DNA of 64,000 bases from Delphinapterus leucas (GCF_002288925.2 NW_022098076.1:74539873-74603872); one strand, 5' to 3'; positions 10,530 through 22,923 are shown, counted from the first letter of the stretch. The notes: a model not told the origin generated them from the sequence alone. Translations and numbers: made by a program.

Positions 10530-12262
10530 TTAAAATTACCAGAAATAAAACTAAATCATTGATGAGAGAAATTAAAGAAGGCACAAATAAATGAAAAGAC
10601 ATTCTATGTTCATAGATTGGAATGCCTAATACTGTTAAAATGTCCATCCTATCCAAAGAAATCTACAGGTTCGATGCAATCGATCAAAACCCCAATGGCA
10701 TTTTTTTTTGCAGAAATAGGAGAGACGATCTTACAATTCATATGGAACCACAAAAGACCCTAAATATTTAAACCAATCTTAAGAAAGAAGAACAAAGCTA
10801 GAGGCATCATATCACAATTTCAAAGTCTATTGAAGAGCTAAAGTTAAACAGTGTGGTACTGGCATAAAAACAGATATATAGATGGAACAGATCAGAGAGC
10901 TCAGAAATAAACTCATACATATACGTCCAACTGATGGTTGACAAGGATGCCAAGAATACACATGGGGAAAGGATAGCCTCTACAACAAAGAGTGATGTAA
11001 AAACTGGATATCTACACGCAAAAAAAAAAAAATTGAAATTGGACTCATCTTACATTATACACAAAAATCAACTCAACATGGACATTATACACAAAAATCA
11101 ACTCAAAATGGATTAAAGGTTTAAACATCAGGCTTGAAACTATAAAACTTCTAGAAGAAAACATAAGGGAAAAGCTTTACGACATTGGACATGGCAATGA
11201 TTTCTTGGATATGAAACCAAAAGCACAGTCAACAAAAGCAAAATTAGGCAAATGGGTCTACATCAAACTAAAAAGCTTCTGCACAGCAAAGGAAATAATC
11301 AACAGAGTGAAAATGTAACCTACAAAATGGGAAAAAATATTTGCAAACCAAAGTGCTGGAGAAGAGGTTAATATCCAAAATATATAAGGAACTCCTACAA
11401 CTCAGTAGCAAAAAAACCCCTTGATTTTAAAAATGGGCAAAGGGCTTGGATAGACATTTTTCCAAAGAGGACATACAAATGGCTGACAGGTATATAAAAA
11501 GACGCTCATTATCATTAATCATCAGGAAAATGCAAATAAAAACCACAATGAGATATCACCTACACCTGTTAGGGTGGCTATTATAAAAACAAAAGATAAC
11601 TAGTGTTATCGAGGATGTGGAAAATTTGGAATCTTTGTGCATTGTTGGTGAGAATGTAAGATGGTGCAACCCCTATAGAAAACAGTATGGAAGTTCCTCA
11701 AAAAATTAAAAGTAGAACTACCATACGATCCAGGGATCCCACTTCTGATATATACCCAAAAGAATTGAAATCTGGCTCTTAAAGTGATATCTGCACTCAC
11801 ATATTCACTGCAGCATTATTCACAATAGCCAAGATATGGAAGCAACTTAAATGTCCAATGATGGATAAATGGATAAAGAAGATGTGGTATATACATAAAA
11901 TGGAATATTATTCAGCCTTGAGAAAGAAGTAAATCCTGCCATATGTGACAACATGGATGAACTTGGAGAACATTATGCTAAGTGAAATAAGTCAGTCACA
12001 AGACAAATATTGCATGATTCCACGTACATGAGATACCCAAAGTAGTCCAACTCAGAGAAGCAGAGAGTAGAATGTTGGTTGCTAGGGGCTAGAGGGAAGA
12101 GGGAACAGGTAGCTGCTGTTCAATGAGTATAAACTTTCAGTTATTCAAGACTAACACATAGCGATCTACTGTACAGCATAGTGTCTATAGCTAACAATGC
12201 TGTATTGTGCACTTAAGAGAATAAGTCATGATAAGTGTTCTTACTACAATTTTTAAAAAAAG
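10530..12262 (+). repeat. Old L1: ORF2 3' part plus 3' UTR
   Basis: Decayed reverse-transcriptase-distal ORF2 wording (GAAATCTACAGGTTCGATGC, CAGTGTGGTACTGGCATAAA, AACTCCTACAACTCAGTAGC, GAATATTATTCAGCC) runs into a 3' UTR (GCACTTAAGAGAATAAGTCA, AAGTGTTCTTACTACAATTT). Many frameshifts and stops. An internal 30-bp tandem duplication lies at 11052-11111. Confidence 0.85.
11052..11111 (+). repeat. 30-bp tandem duplication inside L1 ORF2 remnant
   Basis: Two adjacent 30-bp units, 11052-11081 and 11082-11111, each beginning ACATTATACACAAAAATCAA. They differ at one base (ACATGG against AAATGG). The unit length is a multiple of three but the host frame is dead. Confidence 0.9.
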
Positions 12263-12599
12263 ATTACCGGGAAAACGAAGGGTTTTTTGGCAAGCAAATG
12301 CCACTAGCCCTTCCCAGCTGACTTTAGTTGCAAGTTGTGGAAACGACAGGAGGCTGCTCATTGGAGCATCTCCCCTTCTTGCATCAGGAAGCTCACAAGT
12401 CACCCACAGAAAGCAGAGGGGTCTCCGTGGTTTTAGTCTCCAGGCTCTGCAAGTTAGTGCTTACAGTCGAGAAGCTCGTCCCTAGAAGAATGTTATACCA
12501 AGGAAGGTGGGCAGTTCCTCACGACCTCCACTGAGCAAAATGTAAGGGGAAGGGAGCCAAAGCAGAAGCATCTTTCAAGGGTCAGATGTGTGTCTCTCT

Positions 12600-13130
12600 C
12601 AGGCCAGCCACTGCTCTAGGCGCTGGGGATATAGGAGTGAAAAAAGCGGACAGTACCCTTGCTCTCACGTGATTCCGTCCAATAGGAGGAGATAGACCAC
12701 ACCCAAGTAATTTAAAATACATATGTCATGAACATTTCGGTACATGACTCTTTTTGAATTATGGTTTTCTCAGGGTATACGCCCAGTAGTGGGATTGCTG
12801 GGTCGTATACTCCAATAAAGATGTGAAAAAAAAAAACCAACCGTATGTCAGAGGGTCATAGGTGCTGTGAAGATGGTTAAATCTGGATAAGGGGATACAG
12901 AGTGATAGAATCTACTAGAGGAGGGTCCAGGGAGGCCTCTCTAGTGACAGGAAGGAAGTGAAGGAATGAGCCGGGTGACGACAAGAAGGGGCACTGTTCC
13001 AGACAGAAGAGTGCAAATTCACAGATCCTGAGGTAGAAGCAGAATGGTTGAGCAAAGAGCTACATGAAAGCTGCCATGAATGAGGAGAATGACAGGAAAT
13101 GAAATCAGAGAGGCAGCCAGAGGCTCCATT
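12600..13130 (-). repeat. L2-like LINE fragment split by a tiny L1
   Basis: Reverse-complement L2 3' end (CACTGCTCTAGGCGCTGGGG, then ATTCCGTCCAATAGGAGGAG) resumes after an inserted L1 (12729-12836) as GGTGCTGTGAAGATGGTTAA, then CTGAGGTAGAAGCAGAATGG. The continuity across the insertion fixes its boundaries. Confidence 0.6.
12729..12836. repeat. Minimal L1 insertion with 5' inversion
   Basis: 12729-about 12806 reads as reverse-complement L1 ORF2 (GGTACATGACTCTTTTTGAA, then CCAGTAGTGGGATTGCTGGG). It is joined directly to the plus-strand L1 terminus TACTCCAATAAAGATGTG and poly(A) (12807-12836). Flanks share TATGTCA (12722-12728 and 12844-12850). This is the layout expected from twin priming. Confidence 0.8.
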
Positions 13131-14099
13131 ACTCAGGACCGGATTTTGAATTAGTTAACGGGAAGCACTTACAACTTAAGCAATTTCCTCCCCAAACTTT
13201 AATGATGTGACTAAGAAGAATCATCAAAACTACTTCTTTAGAGATTATTCAAAACAAAGACATAACAAAAGAACACGCAAAAATAGAAGTAATCATGTTA
13301 GGGAGATGGGATTATGGACTTTCTTCTCCTTTTTTTTTCCCAAAAAATAAATTTGTGATTGCTGCAATGCTTCCAGAATATAAAATGTGTTTACCTAGAA
13401 ACAAATCTACTACCTCAAGGGCAGGTGGTGCTTCCATATCCCCAGTACTCGGAGTTGCACCCAGTGCATGTCAGACACTCATAAATGCTCGTGGACTCAA
13501 TGAACTGAACCTCTGGAGATGAGTTACACATTCTGTTTGGAGCAGGAGAATGAGAAACTCTCCAGGCCCTACCTGAATCAGGTCAATGTAATCCTGGCTT
13601 CTGCACTTCATCCAGAGTTTTGCTATTTTCAAATTAGCCATGGCTGTGGGGAGTTTAATGTCTAGAGAAGTACAATAATTTTGAGCAAAGAGATTACAGA
13701 CCTTCTACTGGCCTTTCGGGAAACACAACAAGCTTGCTGCATGGCTGCCCCTGACATGCTCATCCAATCTGGAATCTCATATGAGTGTATCAGCTGTATT
13801 ACCAATCAATGCCTTGGTTGATTTCTTCTTCATCTCTCCAGTGTGCTGGGTGGTGTCAGTGGAATGTTGAAAAATCTGCTTAGAATTTAGGACCATTATA
13901 TGACACAAAGGGAGATTCAGGGAACACAAGAACTGAACATAAACAAATCTGTAAATTATACAAGCTGTTAAGGTTTTCCTCTTTCCATATTTTCTGGGAA
14001 ATAAACAAGAAAGGCAGATGTCACATAGTAGCTCTTTTTGGCCCAACTCTTATGGGTTCTTAATTCTCCAACTCTTTTATGAGCATTCAGTTTAGTTAA

Positions 14100-14340
14100 T
14101 AATAAAAGCATCTACTGATCGAGCACCTACTATGGGTCAGGTTCTCTGATTAACACTGCACATAGCTTAACTCATTTAATCCTATGAGGAAGATATTATC
14201 GCACCCATTTTACAGATTGAAGTAACTGAGGCGAGGAGACATTAAACCATTTGCTCAGAACTACACAGCCGGCAAGTGGGCAACCCAGGTTTAAAATCTA
14301 AGTCTACCTAAGTCCAAAGCGCATGATTTTTATCACCACA
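14100..14340 (-). repeat. MIR-like SINE
   Basis: Reverse-complement MIR: GAGCACCTACTATGGGTCAG, TTAACTCATTTAATCCTATG, CCCATTTTACAGATTGAAGT, CTACACAGCCGGCAAGTGGG. Confidence 0.7.
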
Positions 14341-14598
14341 GATAAGGATGTATAGTGTAGCCTCTTTTCCTTTAAGTAAGATTTTGAAAAATTTCTCTGA
14401 AGTTAGGTAAGAGTAGAGAGGAATGGCTACATTGGAAAGCCAGAGCTGTAATACACAGTTCAAAACTAGAAGGTAGGGGAGAGACAAGAGGGTTCATTTA
14501 GCCTAGGAAATAGGCTTCCTACCTTTTGTAGGAGGGTCTTACCTCCTCAGTCAAAACTCTGAGGCTTCCCACAATCTGTACTAACTACTTCCCACTCA

Positions 14599-14720
14599 TC
14601 CATTCGTTCATTCACTCATTCATTCGTTCATTCACTCATTCATTCAAGCAAATATATAATTGAACACCTTCCATGTGCCAGACAACCTGGATAAAACGAT
14701 AAATACAGTGTTCCCCATTT
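14599..14720 (-). repeat. (TTCA)n microsatellite at the end of an L2-like fragment
   Basis: 14599-14647 is a TTCA array with variant units TTCG and TTCACTCA repeating in a 20-bp higher-order pattern. It runs into TTGAACACCTTCCATGTGCC, which matches a reverse-complement L2 end. The L2 tail TGAATGAA is the probable seed of the array. Confidence 0.75.
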
Positions 14721-15496
14721 GTATTTGTACTTGAAACCTATCTATCATTTTCATATCTATAGCATTATCCAAAATAAATATTAAATTGCAATGCTGGTAA
14801 GTCCAAGGCAAGAGAGCTGTGTGGTGCTATAAGAGACATGTAAAAGGGGGTTTGGTCTGTCCTTGAAGAAGCAATGTTTGAGCCAAGATATGAATGATGG
14901 CTAGGAATTAAATAGGCAGAGAGAGGAGGGAAAATGCTAATAAAATTATCCAGCCATTCCTGCCTTCCTTCCCTCTCATCTTGCCATAGCAGAAACCTGA
15001 ATCCTGTGAAATGGAGATGGGGCAGTACAGGAAATGGATCCTTCAGGTCTCATTCCTCCAAGCAAATGTAGCCCTGGGAACACTGAATGTTGTATTCACT
15101 GAGGAGAAAGAAGAGACAAGGTAACTGGTGATACAGAACCAGAATAGAGACATTGTTATTTTATCCTCTGATATATCAGTCTTCTGGGCTCCCTGGTGAC
15201 ACTGCAGACAGGACTGCAACTGTCCCAGACCCTGCATTTGTTTGATCTAGAAACAGATGCCTGTTCCTCTAGAAAAACCCAACCTTGGGCCAGGGCACCT
15301 GGCTTGAAGAGTAAAGAATGGGCTAGATTTCAACCCCTACTGACCAGCACCCCCCTCCAACCCAAACCGGTACTCTTTCCAGTGAAAAATCATCACATCC
15401 ATACATGGTGGACCTGTGGACAAAGCCCTGTTATACAAGTCTCTGTAACTGAGATAGCTGTGAAACGAGGACTAGACTGATCAAAACTGTTGTGCA

Positions 15497-15707
15497 GGGG
15501 CTTCCCTGGTGGTGCAGTGGTTGGGATTCTGCCTGCCGATGCAGGGGACACTGGTTCGTGCCCCGGTCCGGGAAGATCCCACTTGCCGCGGAGCGGCTGG
15601 GCCCGTGAGCCATGACCGCTGGGCCTGCGCGTCCGCGGCCTGTGCTCCGCAGCGGGAGAGGCCACAGCGGTGAGATGCCCGCGTACCGCAAAACAAACAA
15701 ACAAACG
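15497..15707 (+). repeat. CHR-2-type SINE
   Basis: Copy with tail AAACAAACAAACAAACG and flanks AAAACTGTTGTGCA (15483-15496) and AAAACCTGTTGTGCA (15708-15722), which differ by one base. T-variant B box. Confidence 0.93.
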
Positions 15708-16499
15708 AAAACCTGTTGTGCACAGTGATGCATAATTAGGTGTGTGTGTTGTACTGGTGAATAAATGTAAATTACCGAAGATGACTAGAGGTGGCCAAGA
15801 GGAGTAACAGGAACGAGAATCAGCAAAGCCAGCTTCTCCTGCAATGTGTTACCGGACCAACTTTCCAGGAGACAAGGAGAAAGCAAGAGATGGACACCAA
15901 GCCACTAGGAGAGAAGAAAACTAAAACCACATGATTGGCAACTGGTGACGAGATGCCTGGAATCATCAGAGAAGTTGAAGGCTGAGGTCCCTGGAACATG
16001 GCCCTATCCTGGTTTGGAGCAAAGGTGTTTAACTCGGGGTCCGCGAATGAGCTTCAGGGGATCTCTGAACCGTGAACACTATTTTTGTGGGCAGGGTTCT
16101 TAGCATTTAGATTTGAGAATCAAATGCTCAAATTAAGAACCACTGGTTTCAGGTTATTCAGATGACCTCTCTGCCTGGGTCAGTGTGTATTCTGTACAGA
16201 CAGAAACATCTTGTCATGAGATGTCCTGAAGAAAACAAAGCCAGTTACTATTAAGGCCAAAGAGGTCATAATTTTCCTTGAGAATGAGCTACCAATGCTT
16301 CCAAGTATCCTTGCTTTCTTGTATGGAATTAGACTACCCTGCCCATAAGAACCCAATGATGCCTCTTTGGGAGGCTTGGCTTTTCTGAATCAGTGGACCT
16401 AAAACTGAATAAGCAAAGTGTATTTATCATCAGGTATTTAAGTTGGCACTCCTCCAGATTACCATCATTAATTTTCTTCTTCTTTGCAATCATTCAAAT

Positions 16500-16745
16500 G
16501 ATTAGAACATGGAATAGAATGGATGAGAATCTGGGCACTGGAGTTCTTCAACCTGGAGTTTAAGACTTGGCTCTTCCACTTAACATCTGGAGAAATCGGT
16601 AGGTTATTTCATCACCCTGAACTTCAGTTTCAACATCTGGCAAGATGGGGATAATAATTGTACCCACCTTAGAAGGTATTGTGAGAATAAAATAATTAAA
16701 TTAATCCATGTAAGGTACTTAGTATAGTGTAAGTGCCTGATACAG
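16500..16745 (+). repeat. MIR-like SINE
   Basis: Plus-strand MIR: GGCTCTTCCACTTAACATCT, CTTCAGTTTCAACATCTGGC, GGGGATAATAATTGTACCCA, TAAGGTACTTAGTATAGTGT. Confidence 0.7.
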
Positions 16746-16822
16746 GTTAGAATTATAGTTTACCCCATGCCTCCCAAACAAAAATATTTGTTTTCACTTT
16801 GTGCTTTTAAAAATTGAGATAT

Positions 16823-17137
16823 GGGCTTCCCTGGTGGCACGGTGGTTGAGAATCTGCCTGCGAATGCAGGGGACACGGGTTCGAGCCCTGGTTTGGGAGG
16901 ATCCCACATGCCGCGGAGCAACTAGGCCCGTGAGCCACAACTACTGAGTCTGCGCTTCTGGAGCCTGTGCTCTGCAACAAGAAAGGCCGTGATAGTGAGA
17001 GGCCCGCGCACCGCGATGAAGAGTGGCTCCCGCTTGCCACAACTAGAGAAAGCCCTCGCACAGAAATGAAGACCCAACACAGCAAAAATAAATAAATTAA
17101 TTAATAAACTCCTGCCCCCAACATCTAAAAAAAAAAA
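16823..17137 (+). repeat. CHR-1 SINE with a 3' non-SINE extension
   Basis: CHR-1 body 16823-about 17108, B box GGTTCGAGCCC. The A-rich tail ends with AATAAA (17103-17108), then 18 bp of non-CHR sequence CTCCTGCCCCCAACATCT (17109-17126), then a second poly(A). A perfect 14-bp duplication AAAAATTGAGATAT (16809-16822 and 17138-17151) encloses all of it. Confidence 0.9.
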
Positions 17138-17644
17138 AAAAATTGAGATATAATTTACATACAGTGAAATTCACAGGTTTTAAGTGGTCAGTTCAATAAG
17201 TTTTGAAAAAGCCATGAACCTTTTTGATAAACAAAAACCTCATGCTCTTTCTGTTGTCTATATTGTAAAACCTTTTTGTTTCCCAAATGTTGAGTTATAC
17301 TACAATATATAATTTACCTATGAAAAATCTCCACCTTCACCTCCTCCAACATACAGAGTCTGAACTAGCTCCTGCCCACCCCCAGCCCAATTTAAAACCT
17401 AGGAGAACTTGGTACAGTCATTCTGCTTTTCCCTTGCATCCAGGAGAGGCTGCGCATCAGTTTTATTTTTAGGTCTCCAGGGAAAGTGTTTCTACAGCCT
17501 CCCTCAGCTATGTGTTTCGGCACTTAGCAACACTAAACACTAAAAATCTCTGTCCCTGTGTGGGTCTGACTTCTAAATGAGTAAAAACAATTAATAATGA
17601 CATAATGCTTTAGCAAGAGCCACAGATCAAGAAGAGGCGGGTAG

Positions 17645-17849
17645 GGCTTCCCTGGTGGCGCAGTGGTTGAGAGTCCGCCTGCCGATGCAGGGGACACGGG
17701 TTCGTGCCCCGGTCTGGGAAGATCCCACATGCCGCGGAGCGGCTGGGCCCGGGAGCCATGGCCGCTGAGCCTGCGCGTCCGGAGCCTGTGCTCCGCGGCG
17801 AGAGAGGCCACAACAGTGAGAGGCCCGCGTACCGCAAAAAAAAAAAAAA
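17645..17849 (+). repeat. CHR-2-type SINE
   Basis: Perfect 16-bp duplication AAGAAGAGGCGGGTAG (17629-17644 and 17850-17865). T-variant B box, CGTACCGCA terminus and poly(A). Appears recent. Confidence 0.96.
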
Positions 17850-18489
17850 AAGAAGAGGCGGGTAGAGATGTGTAAGCCTGGCAGTGTAAGTGCATGTGTG
17901 CACGTGTTAAGCAGGGGAGGGCGTGACACAACTGAGATCGTGTTGTGAAAGTGAGTGGAGAGTGAGCATGCTCAGCCGCAGCCCACCGGCCATGTGTCTG
18001 ATGCCAGGCCTACAGCTGTCAGATTTTTCTTCCCAGAGGGAAAGGCAGAAATCTGTATCTTTATGTGAAATATGACTCTTTAATGTTGTCTTGGTTAAAA
18101 AAAAAAGCCTGCTGCCTGAGTGCAGCCCATGTATTAGTTCACAATCTCTGCTCTAGAATTTATGCAGTGTTTTCACACTTGCTCTCTCATTTAACCTTGA
18201 ATATACCTGTACAACAGGTAAGGCAAGCAGGTATACAACCCAGCTGTTTAGAGCCAAAGAAACTGAGGCTCACAAGTATTAAATGAGTTGTTCAAGCTTC
18301 CCAGCTGGCAGATCCCGGGACTTATGGTTCTGCTTCACTGTGTCTCCTGTTAAATCCCAGCTTTGCCCTCCAGGGGCTGTTAGAGCTGTTGTTAGCATCT
18401 CAGCAGATGAGGCTGTCTCCCACAGTTTGTCAGCTGTTTATGGAAAATGTAGGAAGGCATGATAATACGGTCGATCTATCAGGAATTTA

Positions 18490-21070
18490 TAACAATTCTT
18501 AATTTATGTATAACTTACATAAAAATCAAAATATAGAGAGCAAAAATGGACGGAACTAAAAGGAGAAGCAAACAAAGCTGCCATCACACAGGAAAACTTC
18601 ACACATCTCCCTTAATAACCGATAGAATAAGCAGACAAGGAAAAGAAAAAAGTAAGGATACGGAAGGTCTGAAAAACAAAATTGAATGACCGAGTTGACC
18701 TACAGATATAGGCAAAACACTGCTAATACTGATGACAAAATGTACATTCTTTCTAAGTGCACATGAAACATTTCCCAAATTTGAATATATATTATGCAAG
18801 TTCTAAGAAAATTCAAGAACTGAAATCACTCAGAATATTCTCTGTGTCAAATTAAACTAGGAATCAATAACAAAAAATGACTAGAATATCACCAAATGTT
18901 TGGAGGTTAAGTAATAAGCTTCTAAATAACCCACAGGTCAAAGAAGAAATCACAATGGAAATTTCCATTCTTAGTAATAAAAATATGATATATCAAAATG
19001 GGTGATGCAACTAAAGATTTACTGAGAGCCTTATACATTTGTATTAGAAAAGAGAAAGGCTAAAATATCAGTAAGTTAGGCATTCATCTGAATAATTTAG
19101 AAACAGAACAGCAAATTAAACCCAAAGTAAGTAGAAGGAAAGGAATCATAAAAATAAGATCAGAGGGCTTCCCTGGTGGCGCAGTGGTTGAGAGTCCGCC
19201 TGCCGATGCCGGGGACACGGGTTCGTGCCCCGGTCCGGGAAGATCTCACATGCCGCAGAGCGGCTGGGCCCGTGAGCCATGGCCGCTGAGCCTGCGTGTC
19301 CGGAGCCTGTGCTCCGCAACGGGAGAGGCCACAACAGTGAGAGGCCCGCGTACCACAAAAAAAATAAAAAATAAAAATAAGATCAGAAGTTAATGAAGTA
19401 GAAAACAATTCACAACAGAGAAACCCAACAAAGCCAAAAACTGAGTCTTTGAAAAGAATAATAAAATGGGTAGATCTCTAATAACACTCATAAGACAGAA
19501 AGAGGAAAAGCACAAATTACCTATATCAGGAATTAAGTTCGTCACAGACCTTTAAGACATTAAAAAGCTAATAATAGAATATTATAACTCCCTGTGCCAA
19601 AAGTTTTGGAAAATGTAGGTGAAATGGACACTTTCTAGAAAAGTACAACATATGAACCAACATAAAAGAAATAGAAAATCTAACATCACTATATCTCCTA
19701 AATAAATTAAATTCATAACTAAAAATCTTCACACAAAGAATGCTCTAGGCCCAAATGTCTTCACTGATGAATTATTCCAAATATTCAAAAAATAAATAAT
19801 ATCAATGTTATACAAACTAAAAAAAAAAGAGAGAAATTACATTCTATGAAGCCAGTATAACTTTGATACTAAAATCTGTCATTAAAAGAAAGAAAATTAC
19901 TGGCCAATCTCTTCCATGAACACGACACAAAAATCCTAGACAACATCAGCAACTTGAATCCAGTGATATACAAAGAGACGGCACACCAGGATCCAGTGGG
20001 TTTATACAGAAATGCAAGGATTGTTTAACAAATGAAAACCAATCAATGTAGTTCACCTTAGAAACATAATAAATATGTTTATTTATTTATTTATAAGGGA
20101 GAAAAATCATATGACCATATCAATAGATGAAGAAAAAAAGATTTACTAAAACTTAACACCCATTCATGATAAAAGTTCTTAGTGAACTAGGACTGGAGGA
20201 GAATTTCTAAATCTTTTATAAAACACCTACAAAACTTCTAAAGCAAAAATAATACTTAATGGAGAAATACTGAAAGATTTCCCCCTGAAATAAAAAATGA
20301 GACAAAGAAACTCACTATCACCATTTGTATTCAAACTATCCTGGAAATCTTAGTCTCTTCATCTATCAAGAAAAAAGTACAGCTCTTTATAAGAATTTGA
20401 AATAAAGAAATAAAATTACATTACTTGTAGTCAATATTATTAGGTACCTTGGAAAAATTAATCTACAAATTATTATAATTAAAATAAGTTCAGCAAAATT
20501 TCTTGATTTTAGGGCTTATAAAACATCCATATATATATTAGTGACAAACAGAAAGTTTAAAATATTTTAATAATATCATTTACAATAGCACCAAGAATTT
20601 CAAATACTGAAAAATAAATCTTATGAAGGATGTGCAAGAACTTAATATCAAAAACTACAAAACTTTGCTGAGAGAAATTTAACAAATTTCTTTAACAAAT
20701 ATTATTAAGTAGATTTATTAAATTTATTTAATAAATTAAATAAAGAAGATGCTCCTCTCCCTAAGTACATCTACGGATTCAATACAATACCAATCAAAAT
20801 CCCATCTTTCTATGGAAATTGATACATTAATTCTAAAATTTATGTGGAAATGCAAAGGGCCAAGAAGAACCAACACAATCTTGAAGAACAAAGCTGTTTG
20901 CACTACCAGATAGCAAGACTAATAATAGAACCACAGAAATTAGTTCAGTGTGGTATTGAACTAATTTAAAATACTAGTGGAACAGAGCAGAATGTCCAGA
21001 AACAGGCCCACATATATATATCCACGGTTACTTGATTTATGACAAATGTGAAATCACAAGGCAGTGGGGG
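18490..21070 (+). repeat. Old L1 ORF2 body
   Basis: Decayed endonuclease/RT-region wording: GAAATCACTCAGAATATTCT, AATCACAATGGAAATT, CCAGGATCCAGTGGGTTTAT, CATTTACAATAGCACCAAGA, ATCAAAATCCCATC and CTTGATTTATGACAAATGTG. No open frame survives. The 3' UTR is missing: the L1 stops near 21070-21120, where an LTR-like repeat begins. Interrupted by a CHR-2. Confidence 0.8.
19165..19372 (+). repeat. CHR-2-type SINE nested in L1
   Basis: Perfect 15-bp duplication AAAAATAAGATCAGA (19150-19164 and 19373-19387). T-variant B box. The terminus reads GTACCACA, with a G-to-A change in the usual GTACCGCA. Confidence 0.95.
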
Positions 21071-21119
21071 AAAGGCTAGACTTCTCATAAATGGTGCTCT
21101 GTCAGTTGCAAAAGGACTG

Positions 21120-21440
21120 ACAGCTGTTGCTGGCTTTGAAGATGGCAAAAGGGGCCCATGAGCCTCTGGAAGCTGAGAAGTCCCTCAGTTTACAACCGGC
21201 AACAAAACAGGGACATCAGTCCTATAAGCACAAGGAACTGACTACTGCCAACAGTCTGAATGAGATTAAACGAGATCTCCCTTAAGGCCTCCAGAAAGGA
21301 GCATATGGTGCGCCAACATCTTGACTTTAGCCCAGTGAGACCCATATTGGGCTCCGCACCTACAGAACTGTAAGAAAATTAATCTGTGCTACTTAGAGCT
21401 ACTAAGATTGTAGCAATTCCAGCAACAATAAAAAACTAAT
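21120..21440 (+). repeat. Ancient MaLR/MLT1-like LTR fragment
   Basis: Contains TGCTGGCTTTGAAGATGG, CATCTTGACTTTAGCCCAGT, CCTACAGAACTGTAAG and an AACTAATATA end, an order typical of MLT1-class LTRs. It is an old retroviral-like remnant without coding content. Exact subfamily not determined. Confidence 0.5.
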
Positions 21441-22600
21441 ATAGTGGCAAGGATGCAAGGAGATAGCACCTCCACAAGGAAGCAGACTGTCTTATCAGAA
21501 AAGAATTTGATAAAACATGGATTTTCCCAAATAGCCGGTTAGTCCAATAAGTGGGCAAATTGACCAAATTCACCCTGAAAATAACCCATGGAATCTGGAG
21601 TACTGTGAGGATTGGTGTGGGGATGGAACCTTCAGGACTATTCCCGCTGTTCAAATGGCTAGTGATGATGTATGATTTGTATGTCAGAAAAAAATAAACA
21701 GTAAGATCAATTTGGTAGGCATCTGTAGAAACTTTATATAGTTCACAATTCAGGGCAAAACTGGTCAAAGTGAAGATAACAATGCAAAAGAGAATCACAA
21801 AATTTGTTATACATTCACCATAACCATAAACCTACAAAGAAGCCAAACGTTAATTGGCCCCTAATCTTATAAATACCAAAAGACGAGCTAAGCAAGAAAG
21901 AGGCAGAAACTATCACATCAATTCATTCCAGAAATTCTAAATTAAAGCTGATATGCCATTTGAGGAACTGATAAAAGAATGCTCCCAATGACTAAAGATT
22001 GGATAAACAGAAAATGACATGCAAAAAAGTCCAAAACAATCCTATCACACAGAAGAAATGCTGAAATTTAAAAATTTAACTGCTAGAAGTACATGATATG
22101 CAATTTGGGGAATTGGCAAATTAATGCTAAAAATACATATAATTGAAAAAAATTACAGAAATTCACTAGCACACTAAAGAAATCAGAGGAAACAGTTCCA
22201 TCGGATATGAAATCTTGGCATTTTGGTTTCTAACAAGGAGTAATTGGAATATGATGACTTGTCAGAAGTTTGCAGAAGACTTGACATGAAAGAGTAATAA
22301 GCAGCAGAAAAAAGGGCACAAGAATCCAGGAGAGATTACTGTAATGAACAGTATGATGAGTGTCTCAAATATGACAGACGCTAACCATCAATATTAAATC
22401 ATTGAGGAAGGATAAAAAGCAAACTGTTTACTAATCCTAAAAATGCTAGAGAATTTTCAGCCAAGAGGGGAACTAAGAAGTAACAGTAGTATGCATATCA
22501 CATATCATATTTTATTTACTAATTGCTAGAAATAAATCAAGGGGCTATTGAGAAATGAGTGGAAGTCTCATAAAAATGTTAAAAGTGTGGCAACAGAAAA
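21441..22600. other. Unclassified AT-rich block with degenerate internal repeats
   Basis: No known family was recognised. Similar blocks recur: CTATCACA...GAAATTCTAAATTAAAGCTG...GATATGCCATTTGAGGAA (about 21910-21965) and CTATCACA...GAAATTTAAAAATTTAAC...GATATGCAATTTGGGGAA (about 22042-22110), offset about 135-145 bp. A weaker third copy starts near 22204. This may be a decayed minisatellite or an unnamed transposon. Confidence 0.4.
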
Positions 22601-22619
22601 TGATGTTAAAAAGAATTCA

Positions 22620-22923
22620 GGGGCTTCCCTGGTGGCGGAGTGGTTAAGAATCCGCCTGCCAATGCAGGGCGCACAGGTTCGATCCCTAGTCCGGGAAGAT
22701 CCCACATGTGGCGGAGCAACTAAACCTGTGCACCACAACTACGGAGCTTGCGTTCTAGAGCCCACGTGCCGCAACTACTGAGCCCGCGTGCCTAGAGTCC
22801 GTGCTCCGCAACAAGAGAAGCCACCACAATGAGAAGCCCGCACACCACAGCCGCAACTAGAGAAAGCCCACGCGCAGCAACAAAGACCCAATGCAGACCC
22901 TGCACCAAAAAAAAAAAAAAAAA
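22620..22923 (+). repeat. CHR-1-type SINE with duplicated tail/target site
   Basis: B box GGTTCGATCCC, tail of pure A. The target motif AAAAAGAATTCA occurs once on the left (22608-22619) and twice on the right (22924-22935 and 22943-22954), the two right copies separated by A residues. Confidence 0.92.

Noticed and set aside
14599..14647. CRISPR-like regular repeat
   Set aside because: It is a TTCA microsatellite with no spacers, in a mammalian genome.
2238..19372. tRNA genes
   Set aside because: The A-box and B-box-like motifs belong to SINE heads. There is no foldable mature tRNA, and the B box is altered in CHR-2.
18490..21070. Possibly active L1
   Set aside because: Numerous stops and frameshifts, no ORF1, no 5' UTR and no 3' end. 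It is a fossil fragment.
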